Shown here piece after piece: positions 1 to 8,072 of a DNA stretch of 64,000 nucleotides. Below the pieces are notes generated by a model, which made no database searches, was not told the DNA's origin, and saw only the letters and a list, made by a program, of their open reading frames with translations. Made by a program: the position numbers and the translations under genes. Source of the stretch: Nostocales cyanobacterium HT-58-2 (GTDB taxonomy: Bacteria; Cyanobacteriota; Cyanobacteriia; Cyanobacteriales; Nostocaceae); assembly GCA_002163975.1 (NCBI GenBank), contig CP019636.1:2145001-2209000 (forward strand). Direction: 5' to 3'. The number at the start of each line of letters is the position of its first letter. Positions within the stretch are counted from its first letter, which is position 1.

Positions 1-739
1 CTTCATCTCTGAGAATTTCTCCAAGTCGTAAAATTTCTTCGCGTCCTTCTCTATATTGTCTTTGACATTCCAGAGTTTTCTTGAGGATTTCTTTTTCAAT
101 GAGAGATGCACCCAAATCGTGTCCAAAATCTATCGGAGTGTCAGATATACCCTTGACCAGAGTGTAGTCAGTGGTAGATGAACCAATGTCAATCACCAGT
201 ACCGACTTTTGCAATTCTTCTATAGTGAATATGCCACTTTCTTTAGCGTGCATCAAAGCAGCGCGTGACTCTTTAACTACGGTGACATTGGGTAAGCAAT
301 CTTGAGAAAGAAGTTGTTTGTAACTCTCAATTTCTTCTTGCCACCATCCCGATGGACAACCAATGAAAAAGTAGTTATCATCTCCTAACTGAATTTGTTT
401 GGTATCAACCAAGTGCTTGTAAATAGCATTGACAAATTCTTTAATATTTTGTCGGTATACCGTTTCACTAAATTGTCTAGATTTAAAGGCAATTTCAAAA
501 ATGGTGGCATCAGGCATTTGATACGCCATTTCCCCAATGAACCTTCCTTTTTTAGGATGATGGGCAATGGCGGTGATTTGGCTTTTCCTATTATTAATTA
601 GAAGACTTTGAGGAGTCGTTTCTGGATGATCTGCTCGCACCCAGGTTAGAGCCGTTTCTCCGTGCCCTAAATCAAATCCGATGATTTTGATATTATGATA
701 ATCATGCATTAGTAATTCTATTTGCTCCATAGAACTCAT
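1..739 (-). CDS. Actin/Hsp70-like ATPase, ParM/StbA-like (3' end outside the window)
   Basis: The reverse strand is open from an ATG at 739 to the window edge (246 codons), so only the N-terminal part is present. Near residue 20 it has a phosphate-1 type motif, GFDLGHGETAL. Near residue 150 it has a phosphate-2 type motif, VLVIDIGSSTTDYTL. This pairing is the signature of the actin/Hsp70/sugar-kinase ATPase fold, which binds ATP and often polymerises or acts as a chaperone. A second ATG follows at 730 and neither start has a clear ribosome site, so the start is uncertain. It lies 228 bp downstream of, and co-directional with, the glycine-zipper protein gene at 968-2011, which suggests one transcription unit. 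Whether it is a plasmid-segregation-like filament or a DnaK-like protein cannot be decided without the C-terminus. Confidence 0.8.
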   Translation of the reverse strand, partial: MSSMEQIELLMHDYHNIKIIGFDLGHGETALTWVRADHPETTPQSLLINNRKSQITAIAHHPKKGRFIGEMAYQMPDATIFEIAFKSRQFSETVYRQNIKEFVNAIYKHLVDTKQIQLGDDNYFFIGCPSGWWQEEIESYKQLLSQDCLPNVTVVKESRAALMHAKESGIFTIEELQKSVLVIDIGSSTTDYTLVKGISDTPIDFGHDLGASLIEKEILKKTLECQRQYREGREEILRLGEILRDE

Positions 740-790
740 ACCATTGACTCGTTTCCACTTAGAGATAATTCATAAAGTAAACGTTAAATT

Positions 791-896
791 GTAGGATGCG
801 TTACGTGCTGCTTTAACGCATCGCATTTGGTGGTGGGTTACGGCTAGAACTCACTCTCTCAAACTTTCAAATCCTTACATAGCCGTAACCCTACAC
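791..896. repeat. Dispersed TGTAGGATGCGTTA-type intergenic repeat
   Basis: The spacer contains TGTAGGATGCGTTACG followed by GCTTTAACGCATCGC. It then has GGTTACGGCTA, answered by TAGCCGTAACC about 35 bp later, so the element can fold. The same GTAGGATGCGTTA core recurs at 9566, at 28781 and 28922, and at 59106. It is a dispersed palindromic intergenic repeat of unknown function. Confidence 0.6.
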
Positions 897-967
897 TATA
901 AATGACCAGTTAAAGCGTGAAAACGAGAATGAAAATAATGATGGATATTGCCCACCCAAAGATACTC

Positions 968-2011
968 CTACGATTCTGAAGATGATACAGGCTCAACTAC
1001 GGACCCTGGTAAGAGTACCTGGTCATCTTTAACAAAGGCATGCTTTAGAGTTATATAATCTGTAATCTGTGGGTCAAGACTCGGCTCAAAGTAGAACATT
1101 GACCAAGCTTCGGTATCTAAGTCCTGTTCCTCAGTGGGTTGATAAACTCTTGTCTCAATTCCGTAGCGTCTCAAAATCGTGCCTGCTTGTTCAATGCGCC
1201 TACGCACCGCAGTTGGAAGTTGAGTTTGTCCATCCAACGCATCTGCCATCAAGTCTTGTAGGTACTCTAACAAGTCCAGATGATTCTCCAGACCTGGTTT
1301 GGGTGCTTTCTCTTCTGTTCCCCCGTATGCAGCCACAGTTAAGTCAATTGACTGAAAAGCTTGATCGAGATAGTCAAGTAATTTATTGATATCTACACCA
1401 ACTTTCAGCTCGTTTTTACTCTGTTCTGATTGTGTGACGATAGCTGGCTTCTCAGACACCTGCGTTTGTTGAACTATTTTTCCAATCAATCCTCCGGTGA
1501 TTGCTCCTATTAACCCCCATGAATAACCCCCAGCCAAGGTTCCCGCTAAGCCACCCGTAAGTAGGCTGCTTATAATCTCACGGTTCTTGTTGACTTGTTG
1601 TGATAGCGCCTGTTTGTAATAATCTACCGATGTTAATGCTTTCAGATTTTTGTCTATCTGAATCATTGTGTTAAATGGCGCTAAAGTGTTAGAGGTTAAC
1701 TCGGTCAAACCAAGTTGGTTGTCTGATTGTGAGTTGGCACTGCTGTTAGATTTCTCTAGAGCATTTGGGGTTGAACCTTGCAGTTTGACAAATATTAAAA
1801 TGCTCGTGTAGTGATTGAGTGCCTTTAACATGACTGTGGCAAGGCGTGCCTGTGGTGGAGTTAATCCTCTTATATAATCACTATTCAAATCTGCAAGCTT
1901 GTTAATCTCTTTTTGAACTATCTTGACGACTTGCTCAGTTGTTTCTGCACGTTCTAATTGAGACTTTAGCTTTTCTTTTATTTCTTTGTAATGAGATACA
2001 AGCGTATTCAT
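968..2011 (-). CDS. Glycine-zipper membrane-associated protein of unknown function
   Basis: A 347-residue protein. The first 90 residues are helical and charged, a coiled-coil-like start (MNTLVSHYKEIKEKLKSQLE). Around residues 150-182 there is a glycine-rich hydrophobic stretch with repeated GxxxG spacing (GGLAGTLAGGYSWGLIGAI), typical of glycine-zipper membrane or oligomer-forming segments. The C-terminal third is soluble and acidic, with a predicted globular region around residues 210-330. I recognise no catalytic motif. It is transcribed towards the actin-like ATPase gene at 1-739, and the pair may function together, for example as an oligomeric partner of the ATPase. That link rests on position only. 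Confidence 0.7.
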   Translation of the reverse strand: MNTLVSHYKEIKEKLKSQLERAETTEQVVKIVQKEINKLADLNSDYIRGLTPPQARLATVMLKALNHYTSILIFVKLQGSTPNALEKSNSSANSQSDNQLGLTELTSNTLAPFNTMIQIDKNLKALTSVDYYKQALSQQVNKNREIISSLLTGGLAGTLAGGYSWGLIGAITGGLIGKIVQQTQVSEKPAIVTQSEQSKNELKVGVDINKLLDYLDQAFQSIDLTVAAYGGTEEKAPKPGLENHLDLLEYLQDLMADALDGQTQLPTAVRRRIEQAGTILRRYGIETRVYQPTEEQDLDTEAWSMFYFEPSLDPQITDYITLKHAFVKDDQVLLPGSVVEPVSSSES

Positions 2012-2279
2012 AATCTATTTTCAAGCCATCCCATCTCTATGGTATGTTGCCCTTCTTCTAGTCAATATTTATATTTGTGCGGTTTGCATAACCCTTAAAG
2101 TCGTATTTATTAGTATGTATTATATATGTTAAATATAATACTAAATTCCCCCTTAACGGAATCGCGAAAGTCCCTACCCCGCTTCGCTGAGGGTAGGGAT
2201 GAATAGCGGACGGCGACGAAAACACCCCCGACCAATTCAATCCGTAGGATTGAGAGGGAGCGGGGTGGCTGAGGAGTCG

Positions 2280-2417
2280 TCAGTCTCCCTTGTTGGTTAA
2301 TCGGTCAATGTAATCTTCGATTATTTGAGTCACCGTCTTCTCCTTCAGCGTGGCATAGTTTTTTAGTTTTCTGAAACGTTTGTCAGATATACGGATGTGT
2401 ACTTCTTTTGTCTTCAT
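2280..2417 (-). CDS. 45-residue ribbon-helix-helix (CopG/Arc-like) DNA-binding protein
   Basis: The ATG at 2417 opens a 45-codon frame ending in TGA at 2280. The protein begins MKTKEVHIRISDKRFRKLK and continues with a short helix-turn-helix-like part ending in TQIIEDYIDRL. This is the beta strand, helix, helix pattern of Arc/CopG repressors, which act as dimers on operator DNA. Proteins of this size and sequence type often accompany IS200/IS605 elements or serve as antitoxins. There is a plausible promoter 13-42 bp upstream of the start. No toxin gene follows, so an autoregulator carried by a decayed insertion element is the most likely reading. Confidence 0.7.
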   Translation of the reverse strand: MKTKEVHIRISDKRFRKLKNYATLKEKTVTQIIEDYIDRLTNKGD

Positions 2418-2429
2418 AAATATATCCAC

Positions 2430-2459
2430 AACATAGACATATTTATGCTAGTATGTCAA
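2430..2459 (-). promoter_or_regulatory. Sigma70-type promoter for the RHH gene
   Basis: On the reverse strand TTGACA (2459-2454) is followed after 18 bp by TATGTT (2435-2430), which ends 12 bp before the ATG at 2417. The -35 hexamer matches the consensus and the -10 matches 4 of 6. The short leader leaves room for only a weak ribosome site. Confidence 0.5.
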
Positions 2460-2460
2460 T

Positions 2461-2889
2461 GGTCGTTGACCCACCTGACCGTATTGAACAGACAGGCTAA
2501 CTTCAAAGTAGGTGTACAAACCTTGCCGCAGATAAATCGGTAGATCAGGGAAACACATGACCACTGGTTCGTAAGGTTACGTCCTACGGGAAAAATAAGC
2601 CAAGCCATGTTGCGCATAGAGTTATACACCTGCGGGAGGCGGGTGTCTGCGCGGGTTCTTCCTTGAGGAGATAAACGGTGCAAGCCAAGAGACGCTGTGT
2701 AAGACCAATCTGTACTTGTACAAGGAGGCTGCGGCGAATGAGACGCGAAACGATGATGGTCGTTTTAAGAAGCAATACGCTTCAGCGAAGCGAGCCGGAG
2801 TACTTCACGAGACTATTTTTGATGAAAGGCAGAGAGGTTCTAATACTCACGGGTGAAATCAAGTCCGTTTGAATAGCCACAGGTATCCA
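2461..2889. other. Gene-poor spacer with no convincing coding region
   Basis: Short open frames exist on both strands, but none is long, well started or recognisable. One frame reading through about 2615-2855 on the plus strand gives a lysine- and alanine-rich peptide with no proper start, and could be a decayed coding relic. The stretch contains the small palindrome GCTTCAGCGAAGC. At about 2837 a single unit GAGGTTCTAATACT appears, the same as in the minisatellite that starts at 2975. Confidence 0.4.
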
Positions 2890-2942
2890 ACCCTCACCCC
2901 CTGCCCCTCTCCCAGGTTGGGAGAGGGGCAGGGGGTGAGGGT
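2890..2942. repeat. Perfect 25-bp inverted repeat (GC-rich hairpin)
   Basis: Positions 2890-2914 and 2918-2942 are exact reverse complements separated by the 3-nt loop GGT. The arm starts ACCCTCACCCCC and ends CTCTCCCA. Such C/G-rich foldback units are dispersed in cyanobacterial spacers. No U-run follows, so it is not a standard terminator, although it would stop transcription or pair strongly in RNA. Confidence 0.85.
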
Positions 2943-2974
2943 CTTTCTTGCAGGTAATTAACCAGACATGATAT

Positions 2975-3250
2975 GAGTCTTTGATACTCGCTGACGAGGT
3001 TCTAATACTGGCTCACGAGTCTTTGATACTCGTCTACGAGGTTCTAATACTGGCTCACGAGTCTTTGATACTCGTCCACGAGGTTCTAATACTTACAGGT
3101 GAGTCTTTGATACTCGTTGACGAGGTTCCAATACTGACTCACAAGTCTTTGATATTTGTCCACGAGGTTCTAATACTCACGGGTGAGTCTTTAATACTCG
3201 TCCACGGGGTTCTAAGACTGGCTCACGAGTCTTTGATATTTGTCCACAAG
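2975..3250. repeat. 21-bp alternating minisatellite (about 13 units)
   Basis: Two related 21-bp units alternate: GAGTCTTTGATACTCGTCCAC and GAGGTTCTAATACTGGCTCAC, with a few substitutions per copy. The shared core is GA then TCTTTGATACT or GGTTCTAATACT. Unit junctions such as CTCGTCCACGAG are themselves palindromic, so the array can form many small hairpins. Because 21 is a multiple of three, one plus-strand frame stays open and would encode a 7-residue repeat (ESLILVH / EVLILAH). It has no ATG and a stop lies just upstream, so I treat it as non-coding repeat DNA. Confidence 0.85.
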
Positions 3251-3258
3251 ATTACAAA

Positions 3259-3321
3259 GGTGGGCATTGCCCATTAACATTTCAAATATGCATCACGTAA
3301 GCTTTTATGGCAATGCCCACC
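3259..3321. repeat. 63-bp MITE-like palindromic element (GGTGGGCATTGCC arms)
   Basis: Perfect 13-bp terminal inverted repeats, GGTGGGCATTGCC (3259-3271) and GGCAATGCCCACC (3309-3321), flank an AT-rich centre. A related element with a similar centre lies at 44158-44219, and a contracted form at 17139-17155. The family is dispersed and small enough to be a non-autonomous mobile element or a REP-type sequence. Confidence 0.75.
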
Positions 3322-3370
3322 CTACGATTGGTGGTCTAATTACTAGCCGTTCAAGGTGACTACTCCCTCT

Positions 3371-5215
3371 CTACTCGAGCACTTCCAGGTTTCGCACCGC
3401 GCCTTGATCCGCGCTAGTCGCGAGCAGTGCATAAGCTTTGAGTGCCGCTGTCACCCGACGCTGCCGGGGCTGCGCAGGCTTCCAGGCATCTTTGCCCTTC
3501 GCTTCCATTGCAACCCGACGGTTGGCTAATTCCTCCGCCGATAGATCTACATTGATGCTGCGATTGGGGATGTCGATCAGGATGCGATCGCCGTCCTTGA
3601 CCAGAGCAATGTTGCCGCCTGCCGCTGCTTCCGGAGAGGCATGACCAATCGAGAGGCCCGAAGTACCGCCTGAGAAGCGACCGTCAGTCAATAATGCACA
3701 AACCTTGCCCAGACCCTTGGATTTTAGGTAACTGGTCGGATAGAGCATTTCCTGCATCCCAGGTCCACCGCGCGGACCTTCATAGCGAATGATCACCACG
3801 TCGCCCGGTTTCACTTCATCGTTGAGAATTCCCTTGACAGCGGCATCCTGGCTTTCATAAATGCGCGCCCGACCTTCAAACACATGAATGCTTTCGTCTA
3901 CGCCTGCCGTCTTAACAATACAACCACGCTCAGCCAGGTTGCCGTATAGCACGGCAAGTCCGCCTTCGGTGCTGTAGGCGTTTTCGATGCTGCGGATACA
4001 GCCGTTTTCCCGGTCTATGTCTAGTGAGGGCCAGCGGGTCGATTGACTGAAGGCTTGCTGAGTTGGAATACCTGCAGGACCAGCCTTAAAGAAGGTGTGG
4101 ACTGCTTCGTCATTGGTACGCATAACATCCCAGTGATCAAGCGCTTCTTTCAGCGTCTTACTGTGAACCGTCGGCACGTCCGTGTGGAGCAAGCCAGCAC
4201 GATCCAGTTCGCCGAGAATGCTGGGGATGCCGCCGGCACGGTGGACATCCTCGATATGATACTTGGGTGTGTTAGGTGCCACCTTGCAGAGTTGTGGAAC
4301 CTTGCGCGAGAGGCGATCGATGTCAGCCAAGGTGAAATTGACATCGGCTTCATGGGCAGCGGCTAACAAGTGCAAAATGGTGTTGGTGGAGCCGCCCATG
4401 GCGATGTCCAGCATCATAGCATTTTCAAACGCTTTGAAACTTGCCACGGAGCGTGGCAGTACCGATTCATCATCCTGCTCGTAGTAGCGACGGGTAATGC
4501 TGACAATGGTCCGCGCGGCGTTGAGAAACAGATCCTTACGGTCGAAATGGGTCGCGAGTACGGTACCATTGCCTGGCAAGGCGAGTCCGATCGCTTCGGT
4601 GAGACAGTTCATGGAGTTGGCGGTAAACATACCTGAGCAAGAGCCGCAGGTCGGGCAGGCAGAACGCTCGTACTCTTCGACAACCTCGTCGCTGATACTG
4701 TCGTCCGCAGCAACCACCATGGCATCGACCAAGTCCAGTTTGTGATCCGAGAGCTTAGTCTTACCAGCTTCCATGGGACCACCGGAGACGAATACGGCAG
4801 GAATGTTGAGACGCAGGGCTGCCATCAACATCCCGGGGGTGATCTTGTCACAGTTGGAAATGCAGACTAGGGCATCGGCACAATGGGCGTTGACCATGTA
4901 CTCGACCGAATCGGCGATGATCTCGCGCGAGGGTAGACTGTAGAGCATCCCGTCATGACCCATGGCGATGCCATCGTCTACTGCAATGGTGTTGAATTCC
5001 TTGGCAACACCACCGGCGGCTTCAATCTCACGGCACACCAATTGACCCAGATCCTTTAGGTGAACGTGACCGGGTACGAATTGGGTAAAGGAGTTGGCAA
5101 CTGCAATGATTGGCTTCTCGAAATCTTCGGTATGCATTCCGGTGGCGCGCCAGAGAGCGCGGGCACCAGCCATATTGCGGCCCTGGGTGGAGGTTTTGGA
5201 TCGATAGGTCGGCAT
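3371..5215 (-). CDS. ilvD: Dihydroxy-acid dehydratase (proteobacterial/E. coli-type IlvD)
   Basis: IlvD dehydrates 2,3-dihydroxy-isovalerate and its methylvalerate homologue to the 2-oxo acids, the third common step of valine, leucine and isoleucine synthesis. I start it at the ATG at 5215 ([18 protein letters not shown]), giving 614 residues, the length of E. coli IlvD. The open frame continues 61 residues upstream to 5398, but that extension resembles no IlvD. The cluster cysteines are visible in [12 protein letters not shown] and [20 protein letters not shown]. Residue for residue it follows the enterobacterial form far more closely than the roughly 560-residue cyanobacterial IlvD I remember. 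The gene is visibly richer in GC than its neighbours. Both points suggest horizontal acquisition, and a native copy may exist elsewhere. It stands alone, with no other ilv gene beside it. Confidence 0.95.
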   Translation of the reverse strand: MPTYRSKTSTQGRNMAGARALWRATGMHTEDFEKPIIAVANSFTQFVPGHVHLKDLGQLVCREIEAAGGVAKEFNTIAVDDGIAMGHDGMLYSLPSREIIADSVEYMVNAHCADALVCISNCDKITPGMLMAALRLNIPAVFVSGGPMEAGKTKLSDHKLDLVDAMVVAADDSISDEVVEEYERSACPTCGSCSGMFTANSMNCLTEAIGLALPGNGTVLATHFDRKDLFLNAARTIVSITRRYYEQDDESVLPRSVASFKAFENAMMLDIAMGGSTNTILHLLAAAHEADVNFTLADIDRLSRKVPQLCKVAPNTPKYHIEDVHRAGGIPSILGELDRAGLLHTDVPTVHSKTLKEALDHWDVMRTNDEAVHTFFKAGPAGIPTQQAFSQSTRWPSLDIDRENGCIRSIENAYSTEGGLAVLYGNLAERGCIVKTAGVDESIHVFEGRARIYESQDAAVKGILNDEVKPGDVVIIRYEGPRGGPGMQEMLYPTSYLKSKGLGKVCALLTDGRFSGGTSGLSIGHASPEAAAGGNIALVKDGDRILIDIPNRSINVDLSAEELANRRVAMEAKGKDAWKPAQPRQRRVTAALKAYALLATSADQGAVRNLEVLE

Positions 5216-5433
5216 GGCGTATCCTATTCGTCTAAGGGTTCTTAATAGTCTAGATTTTATTGGAAATAAGCGATCGAAGTTGGTAGAAGTATTGTATTCC
5301 TCAAAGTAGCAGGTTGTGTCGCAAAAACTTCTCAGTGACGACAAACGCTTTGTGTCAATCTCGTTGCCTGAAGCGATAAGTCCAAAGATTTCTGCCAAAG
5401 ATTTCTTCGATTCATTACCTGAGTTCTAGTTTC

Positions 5434-7350
5434 TTACTTCTGAGGCGGACACACTTGCTGCACACCTTGGGGAAGTCGGCGACACAACTGCTGGAATGTT
5501 TGAGGACTGAGTCGCCACCAAGTAAATAATCCTAAACCCGTACCACCAACAAGCAAAGCCATCAATCCCCCCAGTACCCACCACTTTCGCCGCCCTTGGC
5601 TTTTAGTAGGGGTTGGGGTTGTGTCTTTTGTAGTTGATTCTAAAACATCCAACTCCAGAAGAGCTTGAGAACTTGCTGCTAACTCAGATTGTTCTTCTTG
5701 TTGTTCTTGTTCTGCTTCTATTATTTCTACAGGTGTTAGCGCTGGAGGTAATGGCACCATCGGATCTGGGGAAACACGATAATGGGTTAGAACGACTGAT
5801 GTATTGTCATGGGCATTTTTCAGGTTTGCCAATTCAATCCATTGACGGACAGCATCTTCTAAAGAAAGTTGACCTTGTAACACGGGTATAGCGTAATCCC
5901 GCCAAGAGTGTTCTACCCAGTCATTGTCACTTAAACCATCAGAACATAGCAGTAATATACCGTCTTCTTCTAAAATGAATCGTTGAATCACAGGACGCAG
6001 AAATTCGCCCTCTTTTGTCCCCAATGCTTGAGTCAGGGCAGTTGCATCTGGGCGTTGCAGTGCTTTTCGATACAAGCTGCGACCATAGCGGACTTCTCGT
6101 CCCGCCACATCATCATCTGTTGTTAAAAGCTGGCAGTAATTACGCGTTATCCAGTAAGCACGGCTATCGCCGACACTGGCTAGGTAAAGTTCATGGGCAT
6201 TTTGTGACTGCCAATGAGAGGTTGTTTGTATGCTTTGCGGTAATTGCACTGCCAACACGAGTGTTGTCCCCATGCGTTGGGTCCCTTCACGTTTTTGCTC
6301 GTCATTGCAGTTGAAAATTACGTTGTTTACAATCCGCAAACTCGCCTCTAGTTGTTTTTGTATCAAGTCCGGCGGTAGGATATCTGCTTGTTCTTTGACC
6401 TCTTTTAGTAAGGCGCGGAGTTGCAATTTCAGGGACTGCACTGCAAGTAGACTTGCAACTTCACCGCCTTCGTGTCCACCAATACCGTCACAAACAATAG
6501 ACACCAGTGGTAACAAAGGGTCATCAGGATCATAAAAGTCAAGCGGGTAGCAAGTGTCTTCATTTTGCGTTCGTTGTGGACCAGTATCTGTTCCTCCTGC
6601 AACCTTTAGTGTTAATGGTAAATCTGCTGCAGATGAGAGCAATAATGTATTGAGTTGAGCTGCAATAGCTTCTAAATTTGCTTCCTCAGTGCACATCTGC
6701 TGGACAATCTGCTGCAACTGTTGTGCTACTGGTGTTTTTGCAGCAGCAACCCAAGGTTGCCAACACTCGCCCAACTGTTGTAGAGACGTGCCATAGTTCG
6801 TCTCCACAAGTTCCAACAGTCGCACGCACCAACCTTGCACTCGCACATTATTTGGAATGAGCAAACTGCCAGCGACTCCTAACTCTGATAACGGTATCCA
6901 CAGTTGGAGAATTTGCCACAGCCAGTAAACTTGTCGTACTGCTTTTGCTTGTTCCCATGCGTCTGTGATTGCTGGGTAGAGATTTCCTGTCTCATCTATC
7001 GGCGTATTTTCCAGTAAGAGAATACCATCGACAGCAACTCCATAGACTTGAGGAATATGTAATCTGTGTTGATATAACCGCAGATAAGACACAATTTCTT
7101 TTGACAATTCTTCAGGTATATTTGGCAATTGTCCTGGTTGAGTCTCTAGCCAAATATGAGGGGTAATGACCTCATACCTATCTGCCACCTTTTCTCCAGG
7201 TTGGATTTCGGCTTCTGAAAAACCAGTTGCCCAAAGGTAGCGGTAAACTATGGGAGTTTGACAACTTGCACAAACACTATCCCCCACAGGATTGATTGGT
7301 TGAGTACAGATGGGATTTGTGCAATGAATTATCCGCTGAGTTGAAATCAT
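5434..7350 (-). CDS. PP2C-family serine/threonine phosphatase with N-terminal zinc ribbon and C-terminal membrane anchor
   Basis: A 638-residue protein. Residues 10-30 hold four cysteines (C-x4-C-x11-C-x2-C), a likely zinc ribbon. Residues 50-240 resemble a divergent kinase-like or pseudokinase region with no catalytic motifs. Residues 250-510 form a PP2C (PPM) phosphatase domain: QNEDTCYP, CDGIGGHEGGE, ASVGDSRAYW, LLCSDGLSDND and DNTSVVLTHY carry the metal-binding aspartates. After a Gln/Glu-rich linker a single membrane segment lies at about 593-613 (WWVLGGLMALLVGGTGLGLF). It should remove phosphate from Ser/Thr residues at the membrane, opposing Hanks-type kinases. It is 35 bp from ilvD in the same direction. 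The substrate is unknown. Confidence 0.9.
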   Translation of the reverse strand: MISTQRIIHCTNPICTQPINPVGDSVCASCQTPIVYRYLWATGFSEAEIQPGEKVADRYEVITPHIWLETQPGQLPNIPEELSKEIVSYLRLYQHRLHIPQVYGVAVDGILLLENTPIDETGNLYPAITDAWEQAKAVRQVYWLWQILQLWIPLSELGVAGSLLIPNNVRVQGWCVRLLELVETNYGTSLQQLGECWQPWVAAAKTPVAQQLQQIVQQMCTEEANLEAIAAQLNTLLLSSAADLPLTLKVAGGTDTGPQRTQNEDTCYPLDFYDPDDPLLPLVSIVCDGIGGHEGGEVASLLAVQSLKLQLRALLKEVKEQADILPPDLIQKQLEASLRIVNNVIFNCNDEQKREGTQRMGTTLVLAVQLPQSIQTTSHWQSQNAHELYLASVGDSRAYWITRNYCQLLTTDDDVAGREVRYGRSLYRKALQRPDATALTQALGTKEGEFLRPVIQRFILEEDGILLLCSDGLSDNDWVEHSWRDYAIPVLQGQLSLEDAVRQWIELANLKNAHDNTSVVLTHYRVSPDPMVPLPPALTPVEIIEAEQEQQEEQSELAASSQALLELDVLESTTKDTTPTPTKSQGRRKWWVLGGLMALLVGGTGLGLFTWWRLSPQTFQQLCRRLPQGVQQVCPPQK

Positions 7351-7607
7351 GCAAGTGTGAATTGTTCGACAAAAAATACGACAAATAGATTAGTGAATTT
7401 CAATTAACTTTGGCTGTCAAATATCAGAAGGTTAGAATAGTTAGAATAGACTGAGGTTGTGTTTTTTTGGTTAAACGTATTGTTACTAAAAGTCATCAAA
7501 ATTTACCCTAAAAAATCTACTTTGGCTTTCTGGAAACAGTCAAGGCATGAGTGTATCTAATCATAAAAATGCATTAACAAGATAAATGTATTGTCTGGGA
7601 TGGCATT
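7351..7607. promoter_or_regulatory. Divergent promoter region between the phosphatase and the NfeD-stomatin operon
   Basis: This 257-bp AT-rich spacer separates divergently transcribed genes and must contain both promoters. I see no strongly matching -35/-10 pair, operator palindrome or repeat in it. Confidence 0.3.
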
Positions 7608-8042
7608 ATGCCAAGTACTACCTTAATCTGGCTGTTGGCTGGCTCAGGTCTGTGTTTGATAGAACTGTTTGTGCCAACAGCCTTTGTTGCCTTCATGATG
7701 GGAATCAGCGCTCTCATAGTGGCGTTTCTGTCTCAAACGATTCTAGGTCAGCTATGGCTGCAAGTCGTGGTTTGGCTATTGCTTTCTACACTCCTAGTTC
7801 TACTTTCCCGTCGATTTGTGAGATTGCCACAACGCAGAGCGAAAATTCAGCATGCGATGACAGCTGAAACTTTAACTGAAATTCCAGCAGGGAAATCAGG
7901 ACGAGTGCTGTACGAGGGGAATTCTTGGCGGGCACGTTGTGACGACGAAAAACTCAGCATACCACCCAATCAAAGGGTTTACGTCACAAGACGCGAAGGG
8001 ATAACTCTCATTGTGATGCCAGAAAATGTGTTGCACTCGTAA
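7608..8042 (+). CDS. NfeD-family membrane protein (short, protease-less form)
   Basis: A 144-residue protein starting at ATG 7608. Two or three hydrophobic segments fill residues 4-65 (TLIWLLAGSGLCLIELFVPT, then further membrane helices). Residues 80-140 form the small OB-fold domain typical of NfeD C-termini, with the pattern GKSGRVLYEGNSWRARCDD and RVYVTRREGITLIV. Short NfeD proteins are nearly always encoded next to a stomatin-like protein and help organise membrane microdomains or quality control. That partner starts 30 bp downstream, so the two form an operon. Confidence 0.9.
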   Translation: MPSTTLIWLLAGSGLCLIELFVPTAFVAFMMGISALIVAFLSQTILGQLWLQVVVWLLLSTLLVLLSRRFVRLPQRRAKIQHAMTAETLTEIPAGKSGRVLYEGNSWRARCDDEKLSIPPNQRVYVTRREGITLIVMPENVLHS

Positions 8043-8072
8043 TTGCTTCTAAAAAAAATTGGAAAATTTATT

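Larger units (their letters stand above)
2100..2460 (-). mobile_element. Remnant of an IS200/IS605-family element (right-end-like hairpin plus RHH gene, no transposase)
   Basis: Read on the reverse strand, a small ribbon-helix-helix gene (2280-2417) is followed by about 130 bp ending in ATTCATCCCTACCC, a short loop, then GGGTAGGGACTTTC and a pyrimidine-poor tail. That arrangement resembles the right-end hairpin that follows tnpB in cyanobacterial IS200/IS605 elements. No tnpA or tnpB reading frame remains. I infer an internally deleted, non-autonomous copy; exact ends are not defined. Confidence 0.45.

Noticed and set aside
1069-1389. 106-codon plus-strand frame opposite the glycine-zipper gene
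   Set aside because: Antisense shadow of a well-formed gene; no ribosome site.
2981-3277. 98-codon open frame across the minisatellite (ESLILVH/EVLILAH repeats)
   Set aside because: It starts at TTG without a ribosome site, has a stop just upstream, and its openness follows from the 21-bp repeat length. Treated as repeat DNA.
5216-5398. N-terminal extension of IlvD
   Set aside because: 61 codons without similarity to any IlvD; the ATG at 5215 matches the family start.
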